This document shows positions 26,800 to 35,711 of a DNA stretch of 64,000 nucleotides, in pieces. The stretch is from contig NZ_JBBAYJ010000008.1 in assembly GCF_037153975.1 (NCBI RefSeq), positions 85,541 through 149,540 on the forward strand. The letters run 5' to 3'. Position numbers and translations under genes: made by a program. The notes beneath the pieces are model-generated. The model was not told the DNA's origin. It searched no databases and worked only from the letters and a program-made list of their open reading frames with translations. Within the stretch, counting starts at the first letter, position 1. Every line of letters begins with the position of its first letter. Origin of the DNA: Aquipuribacter sp. SD81. GTDB lineage: Bacteria > Actinomycetota > Actinomycetes > Actinomycetales > JBBAYJ01.

Positions 26800-27585
26800 A
26801 TGAGCACGAACGACCCCCGCTACGACCGTCCCCACGACTCCGTGCCGCCCGAGGAGCTCGGGTACGGCGGCCGCGGCGACGAGCACGCGGCCGAGCACCG
26901 GGCCGAGGACGACACCCGCGTCGAGGAGCGCCCCGTGGCGGCCGGCCGGCCGAGCGAGCGCCCGACGACGGACCCGCGCGGGCCGGGGACGACCTTCTTC
27001 ACCAACCACCCGGACGACGTGGTGGCGCGGGAGAAGGACGCCTACGGCGGCGTCAAGGTCGGCTCGGCGTTCTTCGGGTGGCTCGTGGCCGTCGGGCTGC
27101 TCGCGCTCCTGCTGGGACTGCTGAGCGGGGCGGGGGCCGTGTTCGGCCTGGCCTCGCCCGACGTGGTGGAGGACGCGGTCCAGTCCGACCCGCAGACGAT
27201 CGGCATCGCCGCAGGCGTCGTCCTGCTCGTGGTGCTGCTCCTCGCCTACTTCGCCGGCGGCTACGTCGCCGGTCGCATGGCGCGCTTCGACGGCGCGAAG
27301 CAGGGCGTGGCGGTGTGGCTCTGGGCGGTCGTCGTCGCGGTGGTGGTCGCCGTGCTCGGGCTGCTGGCGGGCGACCGCTTCGACGTCCTCGCGCAGGTCA
27401 ACGCCTTCCCGCGGCTCCCCGTCAACGAGGGCGACCTCACCACCGGCGGCATCGTGGCGGCGGTCGTCGCCGCGCTCGTCGCGCTGCTCGGCGCCGTGCT
27501 GGGCGGGGCCGCGGGCACGCGCTACCACCGCAAGGTGGACCGCGCGGGGCTCCTCGAGGAGCCCGTCGCCCGCGAGCGCGGCTGA
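26800..27585 (+). CDS. Conserved four-TM membrane protein with acidic N-terminal region
   Basis: A 261-residue protein of unknown function. Residues 1-90 are hydrophilic, rich in Asp/Glu/Arg/Pro, and end in a short conserved-looking motif FFTNHPDDVVAREK. Four hydrophobic segments follow (about 98-123, 140-165, 172-197 and 220-245), with GGYVAGRMARFDGAKQGV between the second and third, a motif seen in YrzE-like/TIGR04086-like actinobacterial membrane proteins. The ATG follows GGAGG. It is 57 bp downstream of the Rieske gene on the same strand and may share its transcript. Confidence 0.7.
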   Translation: MSTNDPRYDRPHDSVPPEELGYGGRGDEHAAEHRAEDDTRVEERPVAAGRPSERPTTDPRGPGTTFFTNHPDDVVAREKDAYGGVKVGSAFFGWLVAVGLLALLLGLLSGAGAVFGLASPDVVEDAVQSDPQTIGIAAGVVLLVVLLLAYFAGGYVAGRMARFDGAKQGVAVWLWAVVVAVVVAVLGLLAGDRFDVLAQVNAFPRLPVNEGDLTTGGIVAAVVAALVALLGAVLGGAAGTRYHRKVDRAGLLEEPVARERG

Positions 27586-27642
27586 GCGGCCGCGCACGGC
27601 TGGGGTCGGTCCCCCGGGCCGGCTCGGAGCCCCCGGTCGGGC

Positions 27643-29808
27643 TCAGAGCCCGCCGGCCGGTCCGACGCCGCGCTCCACCCGGTCGAGCGCGCCGGCGACC
27701 TCGTCGGCGACGTAGGCGAGCAGCCGCAGCTCGCGGTCCGACCACGACCGCTGTGCGCGGGAGTACACCTCCAGGACGCCGATGGCGGCCCCGTCGTGCA
27801 GCAGGGGCAGCACGAGGACCGAGCGGAACCCGAGCTCGCGCAGCACGCGCACCTCGCCGGCGTCGGCGTCCGGGTCGTCGGTGCGCACCGACAGTGGGCG
27901 CCCGTCCTGCAGGCAGCGGACGGTGGCGGGGTAGTCGGCGAGGTTGTAGCTCACCTCGTCCTTGGTCCAGCCGGGCGGCTGCACGACGACGAGACGGTCC
28001 AGCCGCAGCACCGACAGCAGGACGTCGTCGGCGCCGAGCGCCGTCGCCGACCCCCGCACCGCCTGGGTGAGGTCGAAGTCGGTGCGGGCACGCTCCAGGC
28101 GCTGCCGGAGCGGCCCGAGGTCGCCCGCGCCGAGCGTCACCGGGAGCGCGCCGCACGCGGCGAGGGCCTGCGCGCTGACCTCGGGGGCGCCGGCCGCGGG
28201 CCGGCCGACGAACCAGCCCTGCCCGAGCTGGACGCCGAGCTCCGCGAGCGCCCGCAGCTCCTCGGCGGTCTCGATGCCCTCGGCGCACAGGGCGGCGCCG
28301 GTCTGGCGGCAGAACGACACGAGCGACTCCACGAGGGCCCGCTTCTCGGGGCGGACGTGTACCTCGTGGACGAGCTCGCGGTCGAGCTTGACGATCTCCG
28401 GCCGCAGCTCGACGAGCCGCCGCAGCCCGTCGTAGCCGGCGCCCGTGTCGTCCATGGCGATGCGGGCGCCGCGCTGCCGGAGGTCGTCGAGCAGCAGCGC
28501 GACCGAGGGCAGGTCGAGCCGCGAGTCCTCTGTCACCTCGACGACCACGCCCCGCAGGTCGCCGGCTAGCGAGCGCTGCACCTCGGGCGCGCCGAGGACC
28601 GCGGGTGAGACGTTGACGGTGAGGTAGCGGCCCTCGTCGGGGTCGTGGTGGCGCCGGGCGCGAGCCACGGCCCGGGCCTCCAGCGCCGCGCCGTGGCCGG
28701 CGGCGCGGGCGAGGGTGAACCACTCGCCGACCTCGCGGTGGGGGTGGTTCGGGAAGCGCGTGAGCGCCTCGTGCCCCACGAGCAGCCCGGTGGCCAGGTC
28801 GCAGATCGGCTGCAGCACCGTCGTGAGGCTGCGGGGGTCGTCGAGGAGCCGGGCGACCTCCGCCGCGGCCTGCCGCGGGTCGGAGCGGGAGACCGCGGAG
28901 TCGTAGGCCCGCACGCGGCCGCGGCCGTCGGCCTTGGCGCGGTACATCGCGAGGTCTGCCTCGTGCAGCAGGCGCTCGAGCGACACCTCGCCGGCCGCGG
29001 CGGCGGTACCGGCGCTCATCGAGGCGTGCACCGGCCGGCCCTCCACGACCACGGACGTCGCGAGCGCGTCCGTCATGCGCTGGGCGAGGGCGAGGGCGAC
29101 GCCGCCGTCGGTGTCGGGCAGGAGGGCGGCGAACTCGTCGCCACCGAGGCGGGCCACGAGGTCGCCGGGCCGGACCGAGGCGGTCAGCCGCGCCGCGGTG
29201 GTGCGGAGCAGTGCGTCACCGGCCTGGTGGCCCAGGTCGTCGTTGACGACCTTGAGCGTGTCGAGGTCGAGGACCACGACGGCGAGCGGGCGCCCGGTGG
29301 CGACCGCGCGGTCGGCCATCGCCCGGCCGCGCTGCATGAACAGCGCCCGGTTGGCCAGCCCCGTCAGGTCGTCGTAGAAGGCCATCCGGCGCAGGTCCTG
29401 CTCCAGGCGCCGCTCCGCCGTGCGGTCGCGCACGGACCACACCCGCCCGACCGGGGCCCCGTCCACGAGCTGTGGTGCCGTGTGGAGGCGGAGGACCCGG
29501 CCGTCCACGAGCTCCACGTCCTCGGTGGCCTCGCCGTCGGGGTCGGCGCCGACGAGCGACATCCGCGTGCGGAAGGCCGCCGGGTCCGTGGTCCGGGCCG
29601 CCGTGAGGTCGAGCAGCTCCTCGGCGGACAGCCCCGCGACGCTCGCGCGGGCGAGCCCCCACGTGGCGGCGACAGCCCGGCCCGCGGCGAGGACGACGCC
29701 GTCGCCGTCCACCACGACCACGGCGTCGGTCGAGGCGTCGAGGGTCGCCTGGAGGAGGGCGAGGGAGGACGCCGCGCGCCGCGACGCCGACCAGGGGGTC
29801 CTCGCCAT
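27643..29808 (-). CDS. PAS-GGDEF-EAL-GAF c-di-GMP protein
   Basis: A 721-residue cytoplasmic signalling enzyme. Domain order: PAS (about 15-130), GGDEF (about 135-290; GGDEF at 222-226 with an RPGD inhibitory site at 213-216), EAL (about 300-540; HEALTRF, VNVSP, VTEDSR, MDDTGAGYDGL, VKLDREL, CAEGIET) and a C-terminal GAF (about 555-715). Both catalytic centres look competent. A GAF after the EAL domain is uncommon and suggests a second ligand input. The ATG has AGGAGGTGG 9 bp upstream. The frame stays open for over 3 kb upstream, but only because of base composition. Confidence 0.92.
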   Translation of the reverse strand: MARTPWSASRRAASSLALLQATLDASTDAVVVVDGDGVVLAAGRAVAATWGLARASVAGLSAEELLDLTAARTTDPAAFRTRMSLVGADPDGEATEDVELVDGRVLRLHTAPQLVDGAPVGRVWSVRDRTAERRLEQDLRRMAFYDDLTGLANRALFMQRGRAMADRAVATGRPLAVVVLDLDTLKVVNDDLGHQAGDALLRTTAARLTASVRPGDLVARLGGDEFAALLPDTDGGVALALAQRMTDALATSVVVEGRPVHASMSAGTAAAAGEVSLERLLHEADLAMYRAKADGRGRVRAYDSAVSRSDPRQAAAEVARLLDDPRSLTTVLQPICDLATGLLVGHEALTRFPNHPHREVGEWFTLARAAGHGAALEARAVARARRHHDPDEGRYLTVNVSPAVLGAPEVQRSLAGDLRGVVVEVTEDSRLDLPSVALLLDDLRQRGARIAMDDTGAGYDGLRRLVELRPEIVKLDRELVHEVHVRPEKRALVESLVSFCRQTGAALCAEGIETAEELRALAELGVQLGQGWFVGRPAAGAPEVSAQALAACGALPVTLGAGDLGPLRQRLERARTDFDLTQAVRGSATALGADDVLLSVLRLDRLVVVQPPGWTKDEVSYNLADYPATVRCLQDGRPLSVRTDDPDADAGEVRVLRELGFRSVLVLPLLHDGAAIGVLEVYSRAQRSWSDRELRLLAYVADEVAGALDRVERGVGPAGGL

Positions 29809-29921
29809 GCCGGACCACCTCCTGTCGGCCTGCGCGTGCGGGGGCGGACCCGTACGGCCCGCTGCGGTGTCGATCGGCACGAGGGACGGGGTCCTCAAGC
29901 CCCCGGGACGCTGTGAGGCCC

Positions 29922-30593
29922 TCAGGATGACGCGGGGGGAGGGTCCGTGTCCGGCGGACGCGGCGGCTGCGGGTGCTCGGGCCACGCCGGCGGCAGCGCC
30001 GCGGTCCGCCGCAGGTGCCAGCGGCGGCGGCGGGCCAGGAGCCGGACCAGGAAGACCGCGGCCGCGACGCCCACCCCGGCCGGGGCCGACCAGGCGCCCG
30101 TCTGCCACAGCGCGACGACGGCGACGCTGCCGGCCAGCGAGGGCAGTGCGTAGATGTCGTCCTGCAGCACCACCGGCACCTGCCCGGACAGCAGGTCGCG
30201 CACGACCCCGCCGCCGATCCCCGTCACGAGGCCCAGCAGGACCGCCGCGAGCGGCGGGGCCCCGAGGGCGAGCGCGGTGACGGCGCCGTTGACCGTGAAC
30301 AGCCCCAGCCCGCCGGCGTCGAGGACGAGGACGGCCCGGCGGAACCGGGCGAGGCCGAGGTCCCAGTAGAAGGCGACGGCCCCGGCCGCGACGGCGCAGC
30401 CGAGCGCCCACGCGTTGCTGAGGTTCGTCGGCGGGACCGCGCCGAGCAGCACGTCGCGCAGCGTGCCGCCGCCGAGGCCCGCCGCGAGCGCGAGCACGAC
30501 GGCGCCGAAGAGGTCCATGCCGCGCCGCGCCGCCACGAGACCGCCGGACAGCGCGAAGACCGTGACGCCGACCAGCTCGGCGACCTCGCCCAC
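29922..30593 (-). CDS. TRIC-type cation channel (UPF0126 family)
   Basis: A 223-residue membrane protein with the internal duplication of the TRIC/UPF0126 family: two three-helix repeats plus a seventh helix. Repeat one contains LSGGLVAARRGMDLFG and GLGGGTLRDVLLG; repeat two contains TGIGGGVVRDLLSG. The Gly-rich kinks are the diagnostic signature. It is expected to form a trimeric monovalent cation channel. The basic, Pro-rich C-terminus is cytoplasmic. The GTG start has GGGAGG 6 bp upstream, which decides against the longer frame. Confidence 0.87.
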   Translation of the reverse strand: MGEVAELVGVTVFALSGGLVAARRGMDLFGAVVLALAAGLGGGTLRDVLLGAVPPTNLSNAWALGCAVAAGAVAFYWDLGLARFRRAVLVLDAGGLGLFTVNGAVTALALGAPPLAAVLLGLVTGIGGGVVRDLLSGQVPVVLQDDIYALPSLAGSVAVVALWQTGAWSAPAGVGVAAAVFLVRLLARRRRWHLRRTAALPPAWPEHPQPPRPPDTDPPPASS

Positions 30594-30885
30594 GCCGCCT
30601 CCCGACCTCGCCGCGGCGCGCGGGACCCTCCCGCGCTGCGGCACCGGGTGCCCAGCCTGGCCCACGGCGGCGGCGCGGCGGACGACCAGGCCGCACGCCG
30701 CCGTGGCTCGTGGCGGGCGGCGGTCGGGCGCCCGTCACGGGCCGTGCGCGGCCGGGACCGTCGGGGTACCGCCGTCCGGGGGACGAGTTCGCGCACAGAG
30801 GTTCTCCCGGGCGGGTCCACCGCCTATCCTCACGAAGGTCGCCCCGGGCGTGGGGCGGCGCGGAGCAGAGAACCGAGGGACGCGA

Positions 30886-32706
30886 ATGCCCAGGGTGCGC
30901 ACGGCCGGCGAGGGGAGCCGGCCGGACGGTGGGGGGACCGGAGCCGTCCCGACGCCGGGCGGTGCGGAGCGCCCCGGCACGAAGGCGCACGCGCGTCCGC
31001 GTCGGCCGTCCCTGGCCCGCACCGCCGCGGCGGCCGTCGGTGTCGCGTGCGTCGCGGTGGCGGCCGTCACCAGCGGCGCCTCGGGCGCGACCTGGGAGCA
31101 GCCGTCGGAGGTGCTGGCCGCGGGCACGGGCCCGCTGCCGACCGACCTCCTCGCGCTGGAGGGCTGGCAGCACGACGGCGGCGACGCCGGCGTCGTGGCC
31201 GGCGGGCCCGTCGGCGGTGTGGGGTCCGGCGTGTGGGGCGACGTCGCGGGCGCCGAGGCGTGGGGCGACGCGTCCACCTGGCCCGAGGGCGTGGCCGGCG
31301 AGTACCCCTACGGCGAGTACCCCTACGGCGAGTACCCGTACGGCGACTACCCCTACGGCGACCCTTTCGGTGGCACGTACGACGACCCGTACACGATCCC
31401 CGGCTACGAGGAGCCGCTCGCCTCGGCCTACCCGGCGGGCCTCGGTCAGGGTGACATCCCCGAGCCGACCGTCCGGGCCTACCGCGCCGCGGCGGCGGTC
31501 CTGGCCCGGGAGGAGCCGGGCTGCGGCATCGACTGGGCGCTGCTGGCCGGCATCGGCCGCGTCGAGTCCAACCACGGCCGCTTCGGCGGCGCGGTGGTCA
31601 CCACCGCCGGGACCTCCGTGCCGGGCATCTACGGCCCCCGGCTGGACGGCAGCCTCGCCGGCACCATGGTCATCCGCGACACCGACGGCGGTGCCCTGGA
31701 CGCCGACCCCGTGTACGACCGGGCGGTCGGCCCGATGCAGTTCATCCCCGGCACGTGGGCCCGCTGGGGGAGCGACGGCGACCGGGACGGGGTCAGGAAC
31801 CCGCAGGACATCGACGACGCCGCGCTCGCCGCGGCGCGCTACCTGTGCGCCGGCGGCGCCGACATCGGCGGTGCGGGCGCGTCCGCGGCCGTCCGCCGGT
31901 ACAACAACTCCACCGAGTACGTGAACCTCGTGCTCTCCACGGCCGCCGGCTACCGCGACGGCGACGTCACGACCGTGCCGGGGGGCACCGCCCCCGTCTA
32001 CGGCCAGCCCGGCCCGCCCGGCTGGGTGCCGCCGTCGGTCGTGTACCCCGGCGGCCCCGTCGGCGACGGCGGCACCACCACGCCCGGCACCGCCACGCCC
32101 GGCACCGCCACGCCCGGCACCGCCACGCCCGGCCGGCCCCCCTCGACGCAGCCGCCGCGGGAGCCGACCACCCGGCCGACGACGCAGCCCACCCGGCCGA
32201 CCACGGCGCCGACGACGCAGCCGCCCCGCACGACCGACCCGACGGTGCGCCCGACCACGCGACCCACGACGACCCGGCCGACCCGTCCGACGACGGCCCC
32301 GACCGCACCTCCGTCCGGTGAGCCGACCGCGCCGCCGTCCGGTCAGCCGACGGGCACGCCCTCCGGACAGCCGACGGGTGGTCCCTCGGGCCAGCCGACG
32401 GGTGCCCCCTCGGGCGAGCCGACGGGTGCCCCCTCGGGTGAGCCGACCGCGGTGCCGAGCAGCGGGGCGCCGTCCTCGAGCGCGCCGGCCTCGCCCGCAC
32501 CGTCGGGCACGACGTCCGTCGCGCCGACCGGTGCGCCCGGCGGTCCCGCCACCGCACCCGTCTGCGACCCCGACGTCGTCCTCGACGAGGCGACCGGCAC
32601 GGTAGTCGACGCGGAGACCGGGGAACCGGTCGACGGTGCCGTGCCGTGCGAGCCGGGGCCGACGGGGGCCGCGGCCGCCGACGTGGAGCCGTCCCGCGAG
32701 CCCTGA
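30886..32706 (+). CDS. Secreted lytic-transglycosylase-like protein with repeat-rich tail
   Basis: A 606-residue exported cell-wall enzyme. A basic N-terminus precedes a membrane/signal segment near residues 45-65. After a linker with four YPYG repeats comes the soluble transglycosylase domain (about 190-350): LLAGIGRVESNHGRFGG holds the catalytic Glu, then AVGPMQFIPGTW and AALAAARYLC, all typical of actinobacterial SLT-like proteins. The last 220 residues are a Thr/Pro/Ser/Gly stalk with TPGTA and PSGxPT repeats and a final Asp/Glu-rich part with two Cys. Probably remodels peptidoglycan while anchored or wall-embedded. ATG with GAGGGA upstream; TATCCT at 30825-30830 is a possible -10. Confidence 0.88.
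   Translation: MPRVRTAGEGSRPDGGGTGAVPTPGGAERPGTKAHARPRRPSLARTAAAAVGVACVAVAAVTSGASGATWEQPSEVLAAGTGPLPTDLLALEGWQHDGGDAGVVAGGPVGGVGSGVWGDVAGAEAWGDASTWPEGVAGEYPYGEYPYGEYPYGDYPYGDPFGGTYDDPYTIPGYEEPLASAYPAGLGQGDIPEPTVRAYRAAAAVLAREEPGCGIDWALLAGIGRVESNHGRFGGAVVTTAGTSVPGIYGPRLDGSLAGTMVIRDTDGGALDADPVYDRAVGPMQFIPGTWARWGSDGDRDGVRNPQDIDDAALAAARYLCAGGADIGGAGASAAVRRYNNSTEYVNLVLSTAAGYRDGDVTTVPGGTAPVYGQPGPPGWVPPSVVYPGGPVGDGGTTTPGTATPGTATPGTATPGRPPSTQPPREPTTRPTTQPTRPTTAPTTQPPRTTDPTVRPTTRPTTTRPTRPTTAPTAPPSGEPTAPPSGQPTGTPSGQPTGGPSGQPTGAPSGEPTGAPSGEPTAVPSSGAPSSSAPASPAPSGTTSVAPTGAPGGPATAPVCDPDVVLDEATGTVVDAETGEPVDGAVPCEPGPTGAAAADVEPSREP
31300..31359 (+). repeat. Coding 15-bp repeats (EYPYG x4)
   Basis: Four in-frame 15-bp units encoding E/D-Y-P-Y-G in the linker between the membrane segment and the transglycosylase domain. 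Codons are nearly identical between units, pointing to recent slippage-type expansion. Confidence 0.9.
32080..32133 (+). repeat. Coding 15-bp repeats (TPGTA x3)
   Basis: Three exact 15-bp units (a32080, 32095, 32110) plus a partial fourth, encoding TPGTA in the stalk of the transglycosylase. Exact nucleotide identity suggests copy number may vary between strains. Confidence 0.85.
32302..32445 (+). repeat. Coding 24-bp repeats (TxxPSGxP x6)
   Basis: Six in-frame 24-bp units, beginning at 32302 and stepping by 24, encoding T-A/G-x-P-S-G-E/Q-P in the stalk. This is a wall-spanning or surface spacer, likely disordered. Confidence 0.85.
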
Positions 32707-32753
32707 CGGGTGAGCGGGACGGCCCCGCGGCCGGCGCCGCGCGGCCCCGTCCG

Positions 32754-33194
32754 TCAGCTCTCGAGCTGCGCGTCCAGCGTGATCGTGGTGCCGGCGAGCG
32801 CCTTGCTCACGGGGCACGTCTGCTCGGCCTTGCGGGCGAGCTCGGCGAACCGGTCGGCGTCGACGCCCGGGACCTTCGCCCGCAGCGTGATGGCGCTCTC
32901 GGAGATGCGGAAGCCCCCGGCCGGGTCCTTGTCGAACGTCACCGTCGCGCTCACGACGAGGTTCTCGGCGGCCAGGTCCTCCTGGCCGAGCACGCCGTTG
33001 AAGTTCATGGCCAGGCACGAGGAGTGCGCGGCGCCGATGAGCTCCTCCGGGCTGGTCTGACCGTCGGGGTCGCCCGCGCGGGAGGGGAACGAGACGGTGA
33101 ACGGGCCGAGGCCCGAGGAGTCGAGGCTGACGGAGCCGCTGCCGGACTGCAGGTCGCCGGTCCAGCGGGTGGTGGCGTCGCGGGTGACGGCCAT
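32754..33194 (-). CDS. OsmC/Ohr-family peroxiredoxin
   Basis: A 146-residue OsmC-type hydroperoxide reductase. The two redox Cys sit in the expected places: AAHSSCLAMNF (peroxidatic) and EQTCPVSKAL (resolving). The opening TRWTGDLQSGSGSVSL strand is typical of the OsmC branch. It should reduce organic hydroperoxides using a lipoylated or thiol donor. The ATG has GGAGG in the sequence immediately upstream; the longer frame upstream is not protein-like. It converges with the transglycosylase gene. Confidence 0.92.
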   Translation of the reverse strand: MAVTRDATTRWTGDLQSGSGSVSLDSSGLGPFTVSFPSRAGDPDGQTSPEELIGAAHSSCLAMNFNGVLGQEDLAAENLVVSATVTFDKDPAGGFRISESAITLRAKVPGVDADRFAELARKAEQTCPVSKALAGTTITLDAQLES

Positions 33195-33332
33195 GGAGGT
33201 CCTCCTGTGTGGGTGGGGGTGACGGCCCGGCGGCTGCTCCGCCGGGTCCGTCCGGTCAGGACGAACCCTCGTCCGACCCGGCCGCTCGTGCACGTCGGGA
33301 GGGCGGGACGGGTCGCAGTGCCTCGACCGGCC

Positions 33333-34754
33333 TCAGCCGCGCAGCCGGAGCGCGTGCCCGGCCACGACGAGCTCGACCCGCTCGCTCGCGGCGGCCACCG
33401 CGGCGTTGAGGCGCCCGAGCTCGTCGCGGAACAGCCGGCCGGACCAGGTCGCGGGGACGACACCACCGCCGACCTCGTTGGAGACCGCGACGACCGTCCT
33501 CGTGGTGGCGCGCCAGGCCCCGAGCAGGTCGTCCACCGCGGTGCTCCACCGCTCGCGGGCGGTCCCGGCGCGCCAGGCCCCCTCGTCCCACGCCCCGGCG
33601 TCGGTGAGGCGGGCCGTCGCCCACAGCGCGAGGCAGTCGACGAGCAGGGGCGGTCCCGCGGAGCGCAGCAGCGGGACGAGGTCGGCGGTCTCCAGGGTCG
33701 TCCACGACGCGGGGCGGCGGGCCCGGTGCGCGGCGACCCGGTCGGCCCACTCGGCGTCCGCGGGTCCCGGGGCGCTGCCGTCGGTGCCGCGCAGGGCGCC
33801 GGCCGTAGCGACGTAGACGACGTCGTCGCGGTCGGCGAGCAGCCGCTCCGCGTGCGTCGACTTGCCCGAGCGGGCGCCGCCGAGCACGAGCGTGCGACGA
33901 GGGGGCGTCGTCGCCGCGTGGCCGTCGTGCTCCGGCTGCGCCGCGTCGGCGCCCACACCCAGCACCGTGCCGTCCGGGTGGACCTCCGCGCCCCACGCGG
34001 CCAGCCGCTCGTGCAGCTGCGGCAGGGGCGGGTTGTGGTGCGAGAGGTGGGTCGCGACCACCCGGGTGCGGTCCGTCACCGCACCGGCGCGGCGCAGGTC
34101 GGCGAGGACGCGCGGGAAGGTCGTGAGGTCGAGGTGGCCCGTGCCGTGGTCGGCGCGGTCGCCGAAGGTCTCCTCGAGCACGAGCAGGTCGACCTCGGCG
34201 CCCTCCAGGGCGGCCAGCGTCGCGGGCGGCAGGGGACCGGTGTCGGTGGCGTACAGGACGCGGCCGCCGTCGGGGGCGTCGAGCAGGTACAGCAGCGCCG
34301 GCACCTCGTGGGCGCCGGCCACCGCGCGCACCCGGTAGGCGCCGGACGGGCCGTCCACCCGCAGGTCGTCACCCGGCGACAGCGGGACGAGGCGCACCGG
34401 GGAGCCCGGGGCCAGCCAGTCGGCGTGAGGCGCGACGGCCGGCTCGGGCCCGGCGACGACGAGCGGCTCGTCGGCACCGGCCCACGACCGCCACAGCAGC
34501 GCGGCCGGGGACGTGTGGTCGGGGTGCGCGTGCGTGAGCAGCACGAGGCGCACCCCGCCCAGGTCCGCGCCCGCCCGGACCGCGGCCCTGGGCACCTCCG
34601 GCCCGCAGTCGAGCAGGACGGTGCCGTCCAGCAGCGCCGCGCTCTGGCCCCGCACCACGCCGCGCCCGCGCGCGTCCTCGCACGACGCGCAGCGGCAGAA
34701 CGCGTTCGGCCAGCCGTCCGCCGACCCGGTGCCGAGCAGGAGGAGCCGGCTCAC
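33333..34754 (-). CDS. PhnP-like metallo-beta-lactamase domain fused to CobU-type kinase
   Basis: A 473-residue two-domain protein. Residues 1-265 are a metallo-beta-lactamase fold of the PhnP type: the N-terminal FCRCASC zinc knuckle and the THAHPDH metal motif are present, with ATDTGPL later. Residues 285-473 are an adenosylcobinamide kinase/guanylyltransferase-like domain: P-loop GGARSGKST, AHRARRP and VSNEVGGGVVP. CobU phosphorylates adenosylcobinamide and adds GMP in corrinoid salvage; the hydrolase half might act on a nucleotide or phosphoester intermediate. No other cob genes are in the window. The GTG start overlaps the PH-domain gene by 4 bp. Confidence 0.85.
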   Translation of the reverse strand: MSRLLLLGTGSADGWPNAFCRCASCEDARGRGVVRGQSAALLDGTVLLDCGPEVPRAAVRAGADLGGVRLVLLTHAHPDHTSPAALLWRSWAGADEPLVVAGPEPAVAPHADWLAPGSPVRLVPLSPGDDLRVDGPSGAYRVRAVAGAHEVPALLYLLDAPDGGRVLYATDTGPLPPATLAALEGAEVDLLVLEETFGDRADHGTGHLDLTTFPRVLADLRRAGAVTDRTRVVATHLSHHNPPLPQLHERLAAWGAEVHPDGTVLGVGADAAQPEHDGHAATTPPRRTLVLGGARSGKSTHAERLLADRDDVVYVATAGALRGTDGSAPGPADAEWADRVAAHRARRPASWTTLETADLVPLLRSAGPPLLVDCLALWATARLTDAGAWDEGAWRAGTARERWSTAVDDLLGAWRATTRTVVAVSNEVGGGVVPATWSGRLFRDELGRLNAAVAAASERVELVVAGHALRLRG

Positions 34755-35707
34755 CGGTAGCCGTCGGCGTCCTCGGCGGGGGTGTCGCGCCGGGACGTGC
34801 GGCGCGCCGCGGCCCCGGCCCCGCGCCTGTCGTACCCCGCGTCCGGCCCGGTCCGTGGTGCGCGGGTCTGCCGGCTCTCACGCGCCTCGCGCGAGGAGGC
34901 GGCGGGCTCGTCGTCCCGGGGGTCCCGCCGCGGGCGCTCGGGGCGGTACCCCTGGCCGTCGGTGCCCTCGCCCGGCCCGCGGTAGCTGACGGGGCGCGTG
35001 AAGATCTGCACGCAGATCGCCTCGTACGTCCGCTCCGGCTCGCGGACGTAACGGATCTCCCGCAGCGCCTGCTCGCGGCCGGCGGACTCGAGGATGAACG
35101 TGCCGTAGCCGATGATCCGGCCCCACACCGGGCGCTCGAAGGCCATGTCCGTGACCTTCTGCAGCGGCATCATGTCCCGCTTGGTGTCGAGGATGCCGTG
35201 CAGGCGCAGGAGCCGGCGGTCGGTGACGACGAACCAGTCGCGGCCCCACTCCGCGAAGCGCCAGCCGGCGCGGACCGTCAGCGCGAACCAGCCGAGCACG
35301 ATGAGGTTGCGCAGCAGGTCGAGCGACCCCAGGTACGGCGTCACGGTGCCGAAGCCGAGCAGGACCGCGAAGGGCAGCAGCACGGGCTCGAGCAGCACGA
35401 CAGGGTGCCGGTGCTGCGCGACGAGGACCCGCTCGCCCGGGACCAGGCCGGTGCCCATGCGCCGCCTCACGAGGTCGAACTCGCGGGGCACGGGCGGTGG
35501 GGTGAAGGGGCCGGGCTCCTCGCCGGCGACCCAGTCGTCGTCGGTGAGGGCACCGTCCGGGGGGTCACCGAGGCCGTCGAAGCGCGGCACGGCGACGCGC
35601 GGCAGGCGGACCGTCGGGGAGCTGCGCGTGACGACCGCCTCGGGCTGGCGGCCCTGCAGGGTCAGGGGTCCGACGCGCTCGCGCCGACGGCGCCACGGCA
35701 GGCGCAC
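34751..35707 (-). CDS. PH-domain (bPH2) membrane protein
   Basis: A 318-residue protein. A long hydrophilic N-terminus (about 100 residues) precedes two hydrophobic helices (about 107-128 and 132-150) and a bacterial PH domain: FVVTDRRLLRLHGILDTKRDMMPLQKVTDM is its core strand pair. The last 75 residues are very basic/acidic, disordered tail. Such actinobacterial proteins are membrane-bound and of unknown role. It overlaps the MBL-CobU gene (GTGA) and is 4 bp from the small membrane protein, making a three-gene operon. Confidence 0.78.
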   Translation of the reverse strand: MRLPWRRRRERVGPLTLQGRQPEAVVTRSSPTVRLPRVAVPRFDGLGDPPDGALTDDDWVAGEEPGPFTPPPVPREFDLVRRRMGTGLVPGERVLVAQHRHPVVLLEPVLLPFAVLLGFGTVTPYLGSLDLLRNLIVLGWFALTVRAGWRFAEWGRDWFVVTDRRLLRLHGILDTKRDMMPLQKVTDMAFERPVWGRIIGYGTFILESAGREQALREIRYVREPERTYEAICVQIFTRPVSYRGPGEGTDGQGYRPERPRRDPRDDEPAASSREARESRQTRAPRTGPDAGYDRRGAGAAARRTSRRDTPAEDADGYR

Positions 35708-35711
35708 GGTG

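Noticed and set aside
30594..30885. c-di-AMP (ydaO-type) riboswitch upstream of the transglycosylase gene
   Set aside because: These riboswitches often precede such genes, but the conserved stems and GC-rich core were not found; only a TATCCT hexamer is visible.
29809..33018. Giant minus-strand frame of 1791 codons (27643-33018)
   Set aside because: Only its 3' part up to 29808 is a gene; the rest is antisense to the TRIC-transglycosylase region and not protein-like.
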